From Chitinophaga rupis (GTDB taxonomy: Bacteria > Bacteroidota > Bacteroidia > Chitinophagales > Chitinophagaceae): 64,000 nucleotides of DNA. Location: assembly GCF_900109685.1 (NCBI RefSeq), contig NZ_FOBB01000006.1, forward strand, positions 310,001-374,000, written 5' to 3'. The notes under the pieces are model-generated. The model ran no database searches. It worked only from the letters and a program-made list of their open reading frames with translations, and was not told where the DNA came from. Both the position numbers and the translations under genes were made by a program. Below, one piece after another: positions 1 through 8,935 of the stretch (positions are counted from its first letter, which is position 1; each line of letters starts with the position of its first letter).

Positions 1-861
1 AAATACTTTGGCTCCCTGCAATGGACCATTGAGCTGCGTGAAAAGATCATGAAGGAATCCGGACTGCCTATTTCCCTGGGCATGGCCTCCAACAAAATGG
101 TATCCAAGGTAGCCACTAATGAGGTCAAACCCAACGGAAAAATGCAGGTGCTTTTTGGCGGGGAAAAGGCCTTCCTGGCGCCTATGCCGGTAGAAAAGCT
201 GCCCATGGTAGGTAAGGAAACCGCTGCCCAGCTGCACCGGCGCGGCGTGGAGAATGTAAGAACCCTGAGTGAAATACCCATTCCCCTGCTGGAAGCCTGG
301 CTGGGCAAAAACGGTATTGCCCTCTGGAATAAAGCCAATGGTATTGATGAATCGCCGGTGATCCCTTATCATGAACAAAAATCTATTTCTACTGAAAATA
401 CCTTCCGGGCCGATACCATTGACATGCAATTCCTGCACGCAGAGCTGGTGCGCATGACAGAGAAAATAGCCTTTGAGCTGCGCCAGCAGGATAAGCTCAC
501 CGGCTGCGTAACTATTAAGATCCGCTATTCTGATTTTGAAACCGTTACCAAACAAATGACCATCCCCTACACCTGCAGCGATCATATTTTGCTGGAAAAA
601 GTAAAAGAGCTGTTCCAGCGCCTGTACGACCGCCGCCTGCTGGTACGCCTGATAGGCATACGTTTTAGCCACCTGGTACAGGGCAATTACCAGATCAGCT
701 TATTTGATGATACGCAGGAAATGATTGCCCTATACCAGGCCATCGATCATATCAAAAACCGTTTCGGATGGCAATATTTAATGAAAGGCACCAACGTAGC
801 AGCACCCGGTAAAAGAAAGGATAATCACCTGCGGCACATAATGCCCTATCAAAAACGCTGA
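1..861 (+). CDS. dinB: DNA polymerase IV (Y-family), C-terminal part; 5' end outside window
   Basis: The reading frame is open from base 1, so the start and the catalytic palm acidic residues lie upstream. Visible parts are the end of the palm (LGMASNKMVSKVATN), the thumb helix-hairpin-helix stretch around PVEKLPMVGKETAAQL, and the little-finger domain. A canonical beta-clamp binding motif, QISLF, is encoded at 691-705. The protein would copy damaged DNA with low fidelity and join the replisome through the clamp. It lies 3 bp before the dnaE-like gene, so the two are almost certainly cotranscribed as a translesion pair. Whether it is an active Pol IV or a catalytically dead ImuB-type partner cannot be decided, because the active site is outside the window. 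The basic tail after residue 250 of the visible part is less conserved. Confidence 0.9.
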   Translation, partial: KYFGSLQWTIELREKIMKESGLPISLGMASNKMVSKVATNEVKPNGKMQVLFGGEKAFLAPMPVEKLPMVGKETAAQLHRRGVENVRTLSEIPIPLLEAWLGKNGIALWNKANGIDESPVIPYHEQKSISTENTFRADTIDMQFLHAELVRMTEKIAFELRQQDKLTGCVTIKIRYSDFETVTKQMTIPYTCSDHILLEKVKELFQRLYDRRLLVRLIGIRFSHLVQGNYQISLFDDTQEMIALYQAIDHIKNRFGWQYLMKGTNVAAPGKRKDNHLRHIMPYQKR

Positions 862-864
862 GCC

Positions 865-3846
865 ATGTACCTGAACTGTAAAACCTATTTCAGCCTGCGC
901 TATGGCACCATTACCACTAAAGACCTGGTAACCACCGCCCGTAACATGGGCATTACCAGCCTGGCCCTTACCAACGTTAATATGACCGCCGATGTATGGA
1001 CCTTTGTAAAAGAGTGCCATGCAAAAGATATAAAACCCATTATTGGCCTGGAATGCAGGAATGCACATACGTTCAAATACATTCTGCTGGCCCGCAATAT
1101 GGAGGGCTGGTTCCATATTAACCGTTTTTTATCTGAGCACCTGCAAAACGAAACGCCTTTCCCGGACCGGGCACCGGTTTTGCCCGGCACCTTTGTTATA
1201 TATGCCTGGGGCGCTTGTGCGCCGGATCAGCTGACCGCACACGAGCTGATAGGCATACGCCCCCGTGAAGTGAATAAACTATTCAGGGTAGATACGCTAA
1301 AGTATAAGCACAAGCTGGTGATCTTACACCCCGTTACTTTCCAGGATGCAGCACATTATGAGCTGCACTGTGTGCTGCGGGCAGTAGATCAGAACATCCT
1401 CATCAGCCAGCTGCCCCCTGCTACCACCGCCTTACCCGATGAATGCTGGTTATTACCCGCCGACCTGCTGGAGCACTATGAACGATACCCGCACATAGTA
1501 CAGAACACGCTGCAGATCATGGAAGCCTGCGAGCTGCACTTTGATTTTAAAGTGCAGCGTAATAAAAAATATTTGTACGGCAGCGCAGCAGCAGACCGGG
1601 ATAAGCTGCGGGAGCTAGCTTATGAAGGCATGCTTGACCGGTATGGCGCTGATAATGCAGAGGCAAAATACCGTATTGAAAAAGAGCTGAAGATCATAGA
1701 AGATCAGAATTTTAATGCTTACTTCCTGATCACTCATGATATTATCAGCTATGCACAAAGCCAGGGATTTTTCTATGTAGGCCGGGGCAGCGGCGCCAAT
1801 TCCATTATTGCCTATTGCCTGCGCATCACAGATGTAGACCCTATTGCGCTGAACCTGTACTTTGAACGTTTCTTAAATCCATACCGCAGCTCGCCCCCGG
1901 ATTTCGATATTGATTTTTCCTGGCGCGACCGCGATGAGGTGATCAAGCATGTATTTAAAACACACGGTGGCGAATACACGGCGTTGTTAGGTACTGTAGC
2001 TACCTTCCAGGAAAATGCCATTATCCGCGAGCTGGGTAAAGTATACGGCCTGCCTAAAAAGGAAATAGACCGTATACTGGATACCCCTTTTGAGCTTAAG
2101 CTGGATGAAGACAGCATACAGCAAAAGATACTGGGCTTCTGCAGCCTTATGACCAAAGACGGCAAAGCTTTTCCCAACCACCTGAGCATACATGCCGGCG
2201 GCATTCTTATCAGCGATGCGCCTATCCATCAATACTGCGCCACCCATTTGCCGCCCAAAGGATTTTGTACTGCTCAAATGGACATGCTGCAGGCAGAAGC
2301 CATTGGCCTGTATAAGTTTGATATACTAAGCCAGCGCGGGCTGGGCCATATACGCGATTCGCTGGATATTATTAAAGCCAATAAAGGCGTAGAGATAGAT
2401 ATACACGCCATTAAAGATTTTACTGCAGATGAAAATGTGAAAAAGCAGCTGCGAACCGTGAATACCATTGGCTGCTTTTACATAGAATCTCCGGGCATGC
2501 GGCAACTGTTGAAAAAGCTGGAATGTGATGATTATTTAACGCTGGTGGCAGCCAGCTCTATCATACGCCCGGGTGTAGCGCAATCCGGCATGATGCGGCA
2601 GTACGTGGAGAATTTCAGGAATAAGGATAAGGTCACTTACCTGCACCCTGTTATCGAAGAGGTGCTGTCGGAAACTTTTGGTATTATGGTGTACCAGGAA
2701 GATGTAATTAAGCTGATACATGCCTATGCCGACATGGACCTGGCAGATGCCGATATTATACGCCGCAGCATGGCCGGTAAGTACCGCGGGCCGGATGCCT
2801 TTTTGAAATTGCAGGAGCAGTTCTTTTCCAACAGCGCACGGATGAACCGCCCTATAGAAGTAACCAAAGAGCTGTGGCGGCAAATAGCCAGCTTTACCAG
2901 TTTTTCATTTTCCAAAGCGCATTCCGCCACCTATGCCGTGGAAAGCTACCAAAGCCTGTTCCTGAAAACTTATTTTCCTGCGGAGTTTATGGTAGCGGTG
3001 ATCAATAACTTTGGCGGCTTTTATAACCGGGAACTGTATTTCCGGGAGCTGCAAAAAACCGGTGTTACTATTCATGCGCCCTGCATTAATAACAGCAGCT
3101 ATCCTACCCGCATTACAGGTGACGATGTATATACCGGCTTTATTCATGTAGAGGGGCTGGAAGAAGCCTGGATAAACCGCATGCTGGCAGAACGGAGCCA
3201 ATACGGGCCTTATGCCAGCCTGGATGATTTTACGGAACGCATGCAGCCCCCGCCGGAACAGCTGGATATACTGATACGGATAGGCGCCTTTAACTTTACC
3301 GGCTATACGAAAAAAGAGCTGTTATGGAAAAGCAGCCTGCTGCTAAGGAGCAAAGATCCGAACGCAGATCATGTATTACCCCTGTTCTATGAACCAGCGC
3401 CGGATTGCAAGCTGCCACAGCTGGCTTACCATGCACATGAAGATGCTTTTGATGAAATAGCGCTGCTGGGATTTCCGCTGTGCTCCCCGTTCAGCGTGCT
3501 GGAACATGATCAAAGCCCGTATGTGACTGTGCGGGAAATGACCGAAAGGCTGGGAGAAACCGTGCGGGCGCTGGGCTACCTGGTAACTACCAAACATATT
3601 AATACCTCCCAGGGTGCGCCAATGTGTTTTGGAACCTTTTTAGACCGGGAACAGGCCTTCCTGGATACCGTGCATTTCCCGGAAAGCTTCCGGCAGTATC
3701 CCCTGCAGAAGAGCGGTTTTTATATCCTGGAAGGCAGGGTTACCAAGGAGTACGATGTTATATTGCTGGAAATCAGTTATATGCGGAAAATTGGGTATTT
3801 TGAGGATAAAAATTTTTTAACCAGACAAAAAGCCGTAAATTTGTGA
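865..3846 (+). CDS. dnaE: DNA polymerase III alpha subunit, short DnaE type (translesion-associated)
   Basis: A C-family polymerase of 993 residues, shorter than the roughly 1,150-1,200 residues expected of the main replicative DnaE in this group. The catalytic motif PDFDIDF is at residues 345-351 (D348 and D350 catalytic), and the third acidic residue is probably D486 in YKFDIL. The N-terminal PHP domain (about 1-200) is recognisable, but its metal ligands are lost: the usual HxH region reads LNCKTYFSLRYG and the usual LTDH region reads ALTNVNM. It therefore probably has no PHP-dependent proofreading. Immediate linkage to the Y-family polymerase suggests a mutasome role like DnaE2 rather than chromosome replication. 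The ATG at 865 follows the dinB stop by 3 bp. The enzyme class is certain; the translesion role is inferred from size and context. Confidence 0.92.
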   Translation: MYLNCKTYFSLRYGTITTKDLVTTARNMGITSLALTNVNMTADVWTFVKECHAKDIKPIIGLECRNAHTFKYILLARNMEGWFHINRFLSEHLQNETPFPDRAPVLPGTFVIYAWGACAPDQLTAHELIGIRPREVNKLFRVDTLKYKHKLVILHPVTFQDAAHYELHCVLRAVDQNILISQLPPATTALPDECWLLPADLLEHYERYPHIVQNTLQIMEACELHFDFKVQRNKKYLYGSAAADRDKLRELAYEGMLDRYGADNAEAKYRIEKELKIIEDQNFNAYFLITHDIISYAQSQGFFYVGRGSGANSIIAYCLRITDVDPIALNLYFERFLNPYRSSPPDFDIDFSWRDRDEVIKHVFKTHGGEYTALLGTVATFQENAIIRELGKVYGLPKKEIDRILDTPFELKLDEDSIQQKILGFCSLMTKDGKAFPNHLSIHAGGILISDAPIHQYCATHLPPKGFCTAQMDMLQAEAIGLYKFDILSQRGLGHIRDSLDIIKANKGVEIDIHAIKDFTADENVKKQLRTVNTIGCFYIESPGMRQLLKKLECDDYLTLVAASSIIRPGVAQSGMMRQYVENFRNKDKVTYLHPVIEEVLSETFGIMVYQEDVIKLIHAYADMDLADADIIRRSMAGKYRGPDAFLKLQEQFFSNSARMNRPIEVTKELWRQIASFTSFSFSKAHSATYAVESYQSLFLKTYFPAEFMVAVINNFGGFYNRELYFRELQKTGVTIHAPCINNSSYPTRITGDDVYTGFIHVEGLEEAWINRMLAERSQYGPYASLDDFTERMQPPPEQLDILIRIGAFNFTGYTKKELLWKSSLLLRSKDPNADHVLPLFYEPAPDCKLPQLAYHAHEDAFDEIALLGFPLCSPFSVLEHDQSPYVTVREMTERLGETVRALGYLVTTKHINTSQGAPMCFGTFLDREQAFLDTVHFPESFRQYPLQKSGFYILEGRVTKEYDVILLEISYMRKIGYFEDKNFLTRQKAVNL
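3836..3843 (+). promoter_or_regulatory. Possible -7 box (TAAATTTG) for the Xre/RES pair
   Basis: TAAATTTG matches the Bacteroidota -7 consensus TAnnTTTG exactly and lies 20 bp before the antitoxin ATG, inside the last codons of dnaE. No TTG is found at the proper -33 distance, so this is a weak candidate for a promoter that would free the toxin-antitoxin pair from the polymerase operon. Confidence 0.3.
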
Positions 3847-3862
3847 CAAATGACGTTGGAGC

Positions 3863-4321
3863 ATGAAACCGCACAAAAATATCGAATACCAGATACAGGA
3901 ACAAACCTTAATGGTAGTGCAGGAAGCCGCCGTGCCTTATGGGGCAGGCCGCGGGTATTTTGAGTTTATACAGCTGTCCAGGGATGGCATCATTAAAAAG
4001 GCGCTCATGAACCTGAGTCAGCAGCTTTCCTTTTCATTGTCAGAAGTGGCGCGCGTGTTGCACATTTCTGAAAGAACATTGCAACGCTATGCAGATGACG
4101 AAAAACTTTCTGCAGATACTTCCGAAAGGGCCATTTTACTTTCTCAACTGTACCAGCACGGTACCTTTGTATTTGGCGACCTGGAAAATTTTAAGGAATG
4201 GATGCGTACTCCATTACCTGCGTTCAATTACCAACCTCCTATTTCCCTTTTAGATACTACCTTTGGTTTCCAGCTCATCGAAGATGAACTTGGCAAAATA
4301 GCACACGGCATTTTTGCATAA
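3863..4321 (+). CDS. Xre/ParS-type antitoxin (DUF2384 family)
   Basis: A protein of 152 residues with the layout of the Xre/MbcA/ParS antitoxins that pair with RES toxins. There is a central helix-turn-helix (about residues 55-75, SLSEVARVLHISERTLQRYA), then the C-terminal DUF2384 toxin-binding region (about 95-150) with the typical FGDLENFKEWMRTPLPAF and a C-terminal LLDTTFGFQLIEDELGKI. It should bind its own promoter and block the RES active site with its C-terminal tail. It starts 16 bp after dnaE and ends 14 bp before the RES gene. The family call is firm from motif order and the neighbour. Confidence 0.88.
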   Translation: MKPHKNIEYQIQEQTLMVVQEAAVPYGAGRGYFEFIQLSRDGIIKKALMNLSQQLSFSLSEVARVLHISERTLQRYADDEKLSADTSERAILLSQLYQHGTFVFGDLENFKEWMRTPLPAFNYQPPISLLDTTFGFQLIEDELGKIAHGIFA

Positions 4322-4335
4322 CCACACCCTATTGA

Positions 4336-4803
4336 ATGGAAGTCTATCGTATCAGCAAATGCATGTACATTACTGATCTGAATGGTGTTGGCGCCCGCCT
4401 GTATGGTGGACGCTGGAACAGCAAAGGTCATCCGGTATTGTACACCGCAGGCAGCCGCGCCCTCTCCGCACTGGAAGTACTGGTGCATGTACCATTAAAG
4501 AATATTGTTCAGGATTTTTGTATTGCTACTATTCTTATACCGGATAAGATGCCGGTTAAAACCATTACCCGTAAAGAGCTGCCTTCCGGCTGGCAGTCCC
4601 TTGCCCCTTTCCCGGAGCTGCAAAAGGTAGGTGATGCGTGGTTAGAAGAAGGTAAATACCCGATATTGAAAATTCCATCTGTAGTGATACCAGAGGAGTT
4701 CAACTACCTGGTAAACCCGCTGCACCCTGAAGCAGAAGGTGTGTATGTAACCAGCCAGCAGCCCTTTGTATTTGACCAGCGGCTGAAGGAAGCGAAGAGA
4801 TAA
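4336..4803 (+). CDS. RES-domain toxin (NAD+ phosphorylase/hydrolase family)
   Basis: A protein of 155 residues with the full RES domain. The name-giving residues are visible: R26 in YGGRWNSKG, E47 in LSALEVLVH, and S115 in KIPSVVIPEEFNYLVNPLHP; Y36 of LYTA is also conserved. RES toxins such as MbcT and ParT deplete NAD+ or modify a host protein using NAD+. The product would act in the cytoplasm and be held in check by the upstream Xre antitoxin. The length is normal and all key residues are present, so it should be active. Its stop codon is followed directly by an inverted repeat made of 8-bp words. Which RES chemistry applies cannot be told from sequence. Confidence 0.88.
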   Translation: MEVYRISKCMYITDLNGVGARLYGGRWNSKGHPVLYTAGSRALSALEVLVHVPLKNIVQDFCIATILIPDKMPVKTITRKELPSGWQSLAPFPELQKVGDAWLEEGKYPILKIPSVVIPEEFNYLVNPLHPEAEGVYVTSQQPFVFDQRLKEAKR

Positions 4804-4880
4804 TGCAAATATGCCGAAATGCAAATGTGCAAATGAAAGATCCCGAAGAGATCTCATTTGCACATTTAATATTTGTATAG
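4801..4880. repeat. Inverted repeat of 8-bp words (TGCAAATG family) between convergent genes
   Basis: Starting at the RES stop codon there are four 8-bp words: TGCAAATA, TGCCGAAA, TGCAAATG, TGCAAATG (4804-4835). An inverted arm, CATTTGCA then CATTTAAT, follows at 4855-4870. The inner part folds as a hairpin of about 15 bp, so it may also act as a bidirectional terminator for the RES gene and lysC. The same word appears at 50633-50700. Confidence 0.75.
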
Positions 4881-4883
4881 CTA

Positions 4884-6206
4884 CTATTCTAAGTTGAACA
4901 ATCCTTTATTCAGCAACTGCAACGTTTTTTCCTTGTGCTGGCCACCTACCAGTATGGAAATGTTATGCCGGCTGCCGCCATAGGAGATCATACGCAGCGG
5001 GATCTCATTCAGCGCCTCAAACAACTTTTTCAGGATAGAAGGCGTAGCCGCTACTTCATTCCCTACAATAGATACAATGGTTTGATGGTGATCCAGCTCC
5101 ACGGTACCAAAGGGCTGCAGCTCTGCCAGGATCTGATCTATATGCTGGGTATTATCAATGGTAATAGATACCGCTACTTCTGAAGTAGTGATCATATCTA
5201 TAGGCGTACGGTACTTCTCAAAGATCTCAAACAGCTTTCTCAAAAAACCATAAGCCAGCAGCATACGGCTGGATTTGATCTTAATAGCAATAATACCGTC
5301 TTTGGCAGCAATAGCTTTTACCCCATCTCCATTAGGCATTTCAGTAATAATCGTGCCCTTGGCTTCCGGCTGCATTGTGTTCAGCAGCTTTACCGGGATG
5401 TTAAAATGCTGCGCGGGCCATATGGAGGCCGGATGCAATATTTTAGCGCCAAAGTAGGCCAGCTCCGCAGCTTCATCAAAAGACAGCTGCTCAATAGGGA
5501 AGGTTTTCTTTACTACGCGCGGATCATTGTTGTGCATACCGTCAATATCCGTCCAGATCTGTACTTCACTGGCCTGGATTGCCGCCCCGATCAGGGAAGC
5601 GGAATAATCGCTGCCACCACGTTTCAGGTTATCTACCTCGCCTTTTGCATTGCGGCAAATGTATCCCTGTGTAATAAAGATGCGCTGATCCTTTTGCTTA
5701 TCGATCAGGTTACCCAGGCGGATCTTGATCTTGGGGATCTCAGGCTCCTCAAATTCATCAATGCTCATGAAATCCAGGGCAGGCACCAGTACGGCCTGTA
5801 TACCGGCTTCTTCCAGGTATACATTGAACAGCTTTGTGCTCAATAGCTCACCCTGGGCCAGGATATCCTTGTTCAGCGCTTCGTTGAAAGATATTTTGAG
5901 AATAATGGTCAGAAATTCAAAATGCTCATCCACAATTTCTTTGGCTTTGGCACGAGAGCCTTCCTCCTTCAGCAGCTCAGTACAAAAGGTACGGTAATGC
6001 TTTTCCAGCTTATCGATCTGCTGTTTAGCCTGTGCCTTGTTCCCTTCTGCCAGTGACTGCCCTATTTCTACCAGCGCATTGGTAGTACCGGACAATGCAG
6101 ATAACACCACAATCTTTGGATCGTTGTCTGCCGTTATCAATTTAGCTACGGCATGCATACGTTCCGGCTTTCCCACAGAGGTGCCGCCAAATTTTAAAAC
6201 TTTCAT
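4884..6206 (-). CDS. lysC: Aspartate kinase (aspartokinase III-like, monofunctional)
   Basis: A protein of 440 residues. It starts with the aspartokinase signature KFGGTSVG (residues 5-12), has the substrate-binding region RGGSDYSASLIGAA in the middle and two C-terminal ACT repeats (about 300-440) for feedback control. It phosphorylates aspartate, the first step towards lysine, threonine, methionine and diaminopimelate. No homoserine dehydrogenase domain is fused, unlike ThrA or MetL. The ATG at 6206 gives the family N-terminus directly. It lies downstream of the Ldh2-family gene on the same strand with a 42-bp gap, so cotranscription is possible. Which end product inhibits it cannot be read from sequence. 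Confidence 0.95.
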   Translation of the reverse strand: MKVLKFGGTSVGKPERMHAVAKLITADNDPKIVVLSALSGTTNALVEIGQSLAEGNKAQAKQQIDKLEKHYRTFCTELLKEEGSRAKAKEIVDEHFEFLTIILKISFNEALNKDILAQGELLSTKLFNVYLEEAGIQAVLVPALDFMSIDEFEEPEIPKIKIRLGNLIDKQKDQRIFITQGYICRNAKGEVDNLKRGGSDYSASLIGAAIQASEVQIWTDIDGMHNNDPRVVKKTFPIEQLSFDEAAELAYFGAKILHPASIWPAQHFNIPVKLLNTMQPEAKGTIITEMPNGDGVKAIAAKDGIIAIKIKSSRMLLAYGFLRKLFEIFEKYRTPIDMITTSEVAVSITIDNTQHIDQILAELQPFGTVELDHHQTIVSIVGNEVAATPSILKKLFEALNEIPLRMISYGGSRHNISILVGGQHKEKTLQLLNKGLFNLE

Positions 6207-6248
6207 GTTGTGAGAGTTGTCTTTTAGATGTATTTGTGTTTGTTGTTG

Positions 6249-7325
6249 CTAAGCAAATTTAATTTTAAACCGGGCTGCCACTTCCTCCAGGTCCTTTACC
6301 ACAGGCTCTAACAGCGGAATGCCCTGCACTCTTCTCTCCTTTTCCATTTCCCGCTCCGGGTCGCCGGGTATCAGCACCTGCTGCCCTTGTACCGGCTCCG
6401 CTGCCCGGAAACGGCCGATCCATTTATCCATATTGGCCTTAAATTCATCTGCCGGCCGGAAAGCATCTACCCGCATGGCGCCAAAGAAATGGCCCAGGCC
6501 CTGCCCTACCGGATCCGGTGGTAATGGTAAAAAGCTTACGAACGGCGGCGCCCAGGGGCCGTAATTGGCTCCTGAAAGAACGGCCGAAAATATGTCAACA
6601 ATTGCGCCCAAACAATAACCCTTATGGCTGCCATGCTCACGGTCGCCACCCAGCGGCAGCAATGCGCCGCCACTGCGCAGCTCATGCGGGTTGGTGCTGG
6701 TGGCGCCTTCCTTATCCTGGATCCACCCTTCCGGCGCCTCCAGGTTCTTACGCTGTAATATTTCCAGCTTGCCGTTGGCAGCAGTAGTGGTAGCAAAATC
6801 TGCTACAAAGGCCGGCTGCTCATTGGCCGGAATAGCTACTGCTATGGGATTGGTGCCCAGCATACGCTCTTTGGCAAAAGTGGGCGCTACCAGCGGACTG
6901 GCATTGGTCATGGCCATACCGATCATATCCCTTTCCAGGGCCATCATGGCATGGTAACCGGCTATCCCAAAATGGTTGGAATTTTTTACACTCACCCAGC
7001 CGCTGCCTACTGCGGCGGCTTTTTGTAAGGCCACTTCCATGGCAAAGGGCGCCACTACCAGGCCCAGGCCGCTATCCCCATCTACCACAGCAGTGCTGGG
7101 TGTTTCGTGTACAATATGCACATCCGGCCGGGCATTAATACGGCCGGCTTCCCACAAACGTACATAACCGCTAAGACGGGCTACCCCATGGGAATCTACG
7201 CCCCGGAGGTCGGCAGACAGCAGCACCTCACTTGCTGTTTCTGCATGCTGTAAAGAGCAACCCATGCGGATAAATACCTCGTGGGTAAATTCCCTTAAAT
7301 GCTGATAGGAAAAAATATGGTTCAT
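6249..7325 (-). CDS. Ldh2 family malate/L-lactate/ureidoglycolate-type dehydrogenase
   Basis: A protein of 358 residues of the Ldh2/MDH2 oxidoreductase superfamily, NAD(P)-dependent and with a fold distinct from classical lactate dehydrogenase. Diagnostic segments are DLRGVDSHGVARLSGY (residues 39-54, with H46), VKNSNHFGIAGYHAM, the GTNPIAVAIP nucleotide-binding stretch, and the HKGYCLGAIVDI region. It reduces a 2-keto acid or oxidises the 2-hydroxy acid. The family includes malate, sulfolactate and ureidoglycolate dehydrogenases, and the neighbours do not point to one substrate. Length and start (ATG at 7325) are normal. It sits between the DUF3467 gene and lysC on the same strand, with short gaps. 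Confidence 0.88.
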   Translation of the reverse strand: MNHIFSYQHLREFTHEVFIRMGCSLQHAETASEVLLSADLRGVDSHGVARLSGYVRLWEAGRINARPDVHIVHETPSTAVVDGDSGLGLVVAPFAMEVALQKAAAVGSGWVSVKNSNHFGIAGYHAMMALERDMIGMAMTNASPLVAPTFAKERMLGTNPIAVAIPANEQPAFVADFATTTAANGKLEILQRKNLEAPEGWIQDKEGATSTNPHELRSGGALLPLGGDREHGSHKGYCLGAIVDIFSAVLSGANYGPWAPPFVSFLPLPPDPVGQGLGHFFGAMRVDAFRPADEFKANMDKWIGRFRAAEPVQGQQVLIPGDPEREMEKERRVQGIPLLEPVVKDLEEVAARFKIKFA

Positions 7326-7347
7326 GCTTTTGTATCAGTGCTAATGA

Positions 7348-7662
7348 TCAGGCCTGCGCGGTGGGACCACCAAAATTCATGGGCATGGATACAGGGTCCT
7401 GATCCTGTATGGCGCCATGTACAGATTCATATTTCTTTACATTATCCTGCAACGCTTTCATAAAACGTTTGGCATGCTGGGGTGTTAAAATGATCCGTGA
7501 CTTCACCTTAGCCTTTGGTAAACCAGGCATTACATTAATAAAATCCACCACAAATTCAGCATTGGAATGTGTTATTACGGCCAGGTTGGCGTACACACCC
7601 TCTGCTATTTCCTCGCTCAATTCTATATTCAACTGCGTCTGCTCTTCTTGCTGATTATCCAT
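7348..7662 (-). CDS. DUF3467 family protein
   Basis: A small protein of 104 residues with the DUF3467 pattern: ELSEEIAEGVYANLAVITHS, then EFVVDFINVMPG, then SRIILTPQHAKRFMKALQDN. The function of the family is unknown; it is widespread in Bacteroidota as a short cytoplasmic protein. The ATG at 7662 is preferred: the frame can be extended upstream to 7905, but that would run through a strong terminator hairpin and into the metalloprotease gene. It ends 22 bp before the Ldh2-family gene. No signal or membrane segment is seen. Confidence 0.85.
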   Translation of the reverse strand: MDNQQEEQTQLNIELSEEIAEGVYANLAVITHSNAEFVVDFINVMPGLPKAKVKSRIILTPQHAKRFMKALQDNVKKYESVHGAIQDQDPVSMPMNFGGPTAQA

Positions 7663-7690
7663 ATTTGGTAGGTTTGAGGGTACAAAAGTA

Positions 7691-7722
7691 AAAAAAGAGG
7701 CTTCAAATGAAGCCTCTTTTTT
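7691..7722 (-). terminator. Rho-independent terminator of the metalloprotease gene
   Basis: A 15-bp perfect stem (7691-7705 with 7708-7722) has a GC-rich centre (GAGGCTTCA) and runs of A and T on the two sides, so it can stop transcription on either strand. It separates the protease gene from DUF3467 and argues against the longer reading of the latter. Confidence 0.85.
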
Positions 7723-7759
7723 TACAGGGAGGTAATGCCCTGTATATTTTGTAAAAAGA

Positions 7760-8770
7760 TCATGGGCATTGGCCGGGTTCCCTTGTATTGTGCTGGCTGG
7801 ATACCTCACCATTGCTCCACATGTAATAATAGACGATGTTACACCTGTTATGCAGGTCATCATACTCCGTACTAACAATTGAACGGCCAGCCTCCTGGCA
7901 AACACCGTTGATCACGCGCTGGCTTTCATCGCCACAGGAAGGCGAGGGAATACCATATAAGTAACGTAATGCCACAATATCACGGAAGGTAAAAGGGCGG
8001 TTATCGAAAGGACCGGTGCATGCCAGCATCCAGGAATCCGGGTCTGGAGTGGCGGGCGTAGCAAAGATTAAAACAGCGCCGTCGCTTCCGGCGCCTTCAT
8101 CATTCGGATTCGAAGCATCTACCAGGCAGTGGCTGTAAGAGCGGTTCATATAATCCGTATGGCGGAAGCCAATGCAGTGGCCCAATTCATGGGCAATGAT
8201 GGTAGTTAAATTATTAATATCCGGAAAAGAGCCTATGGCTGCAGGATCCAGCCGCAGCGTATTATAGGGATTACCGCCGCTGGGAAAACCGGAGCGCCCC
8301 AGGGCGCCACCCAGTGACTCATTTACAACAGCTATATCCGCACTACCGCTTACACGCTGAAAAGTAAGGCTCAGGCCTAATGCATTGTACCGCGCAATGG
8401 CATTATCCAGCGATGTGGTATAATCAGATGACAGGCCGGTAATAGACACGGTAATGTTACGCGGGGAGGTTGGAGATGAATATACCAGGTTATTGGTCCG
8501 GTACTGTTCTGTTTCGCCCATCCTTATCCAGGGCGATTTACTGCTTACACCTAATTGTTCGGGTTTTAGTAAAATGTCGCCTTCCACTACATAACCTTCC
8601 GCCACTTTTTTTACACCGGAAATATTAAAGCCCATATCATAGATCTTTTGCAAAACTTCGCTGGATACTTTTTCATCGGTGGAGGTGTCAATACTTTTTT
8701 TACAGGCGATGCTAAACATCAATAATACTACGATCAGGCTACTGATCAAGGGTTTTGAGGAATGTAACAT
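7760..8770 (-). CDS. Secreted lipoprotein zinc metalloprotease (M57/matrixin-like)
   Basis: A protein of 336 residues. The N-terminal signal ends in a lipobox (MFSIAC, cysteine at residue 23), so it is probably a lipoprotein. The zinc site is HELGHCIGFRHTD: H194, E195 (catalytic), H198 and H204, with the extended HExxHxxGxxH form of metzincins. The following aspartate and the general layout resemble the Bacteroidota 'dual-action HEIGH' M57 peptidases. Several cysteines in the C-terminal third may form disulphides, consistent with export. The target is unknown. It is a single-gene transcript ending in a strong terminator. Peptidase identity is firm; the exact MEROPS family is less so. Confidence 0.85.
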   Translation of the reverse strand: MLHSSKPLISSLIVVLLMFSIACKKSIDTSTDEKVSSEVLQKIYDMGFNISGVKKVAEGYVVEGDILLKPEQLGVSSKSPWIRMGETEQYRTNNLVYSSPTSPRNITVSITGLSSDYTTSLDNAIARYNALGLSLTFQRVSGSADIAVVNESLGGALGRSGFPSGGNPYNTLRLDPAAIGSFPDINNLTTIIAHELGHCIGFRHTDYMNRSYSHCLVDASNPNDEGAGSDGAVLIFATPATPDPDSWMLACTGPFDNRPFTFRDIVALRYLYGIPSPSCGDESQRVINGVCQEAGRSIVSTEYDDLHNRCNIVYYYMWSNGEVSSQHNTREPGQCP

Positions 8771-8874
8771 ACTTTTTTTGGTTTAAGTGTGAGGGCAATA
8801 GGGTACTTATCAGGTATGGGTTACAAGTACTATCAATATAGAAAAATCCCCTGAGATTTGCAATGAACGGCCAT

Positions 8875-8908
8875 AAAAAAAGCCAGGCAGTTTTTCAACT
8901 GCCTGGCT
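8875..8908 (-). terminator. Terminator after the susD-like gene
   Basis: A perfect 12-bp stem (8881-8892 with 8897-8908, AGCCAGGCAGTT) has a TTTC loop, followed on the minus strand by six T residues. It lies 28 bp past the susD-like stop codon. Confidence 0.88.
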
Positions 8909-8935
8909 ACCTGCTATACTTAAAAACTTTTTTGT

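Noticed and set aside
7663..7905. Longer N-terminus for the DUF3467 protein
   Set aside because: It would cross a strong terminator hairpin and overlap the metalloprotease coding region; the 104-residue form from 7662 matches the family.
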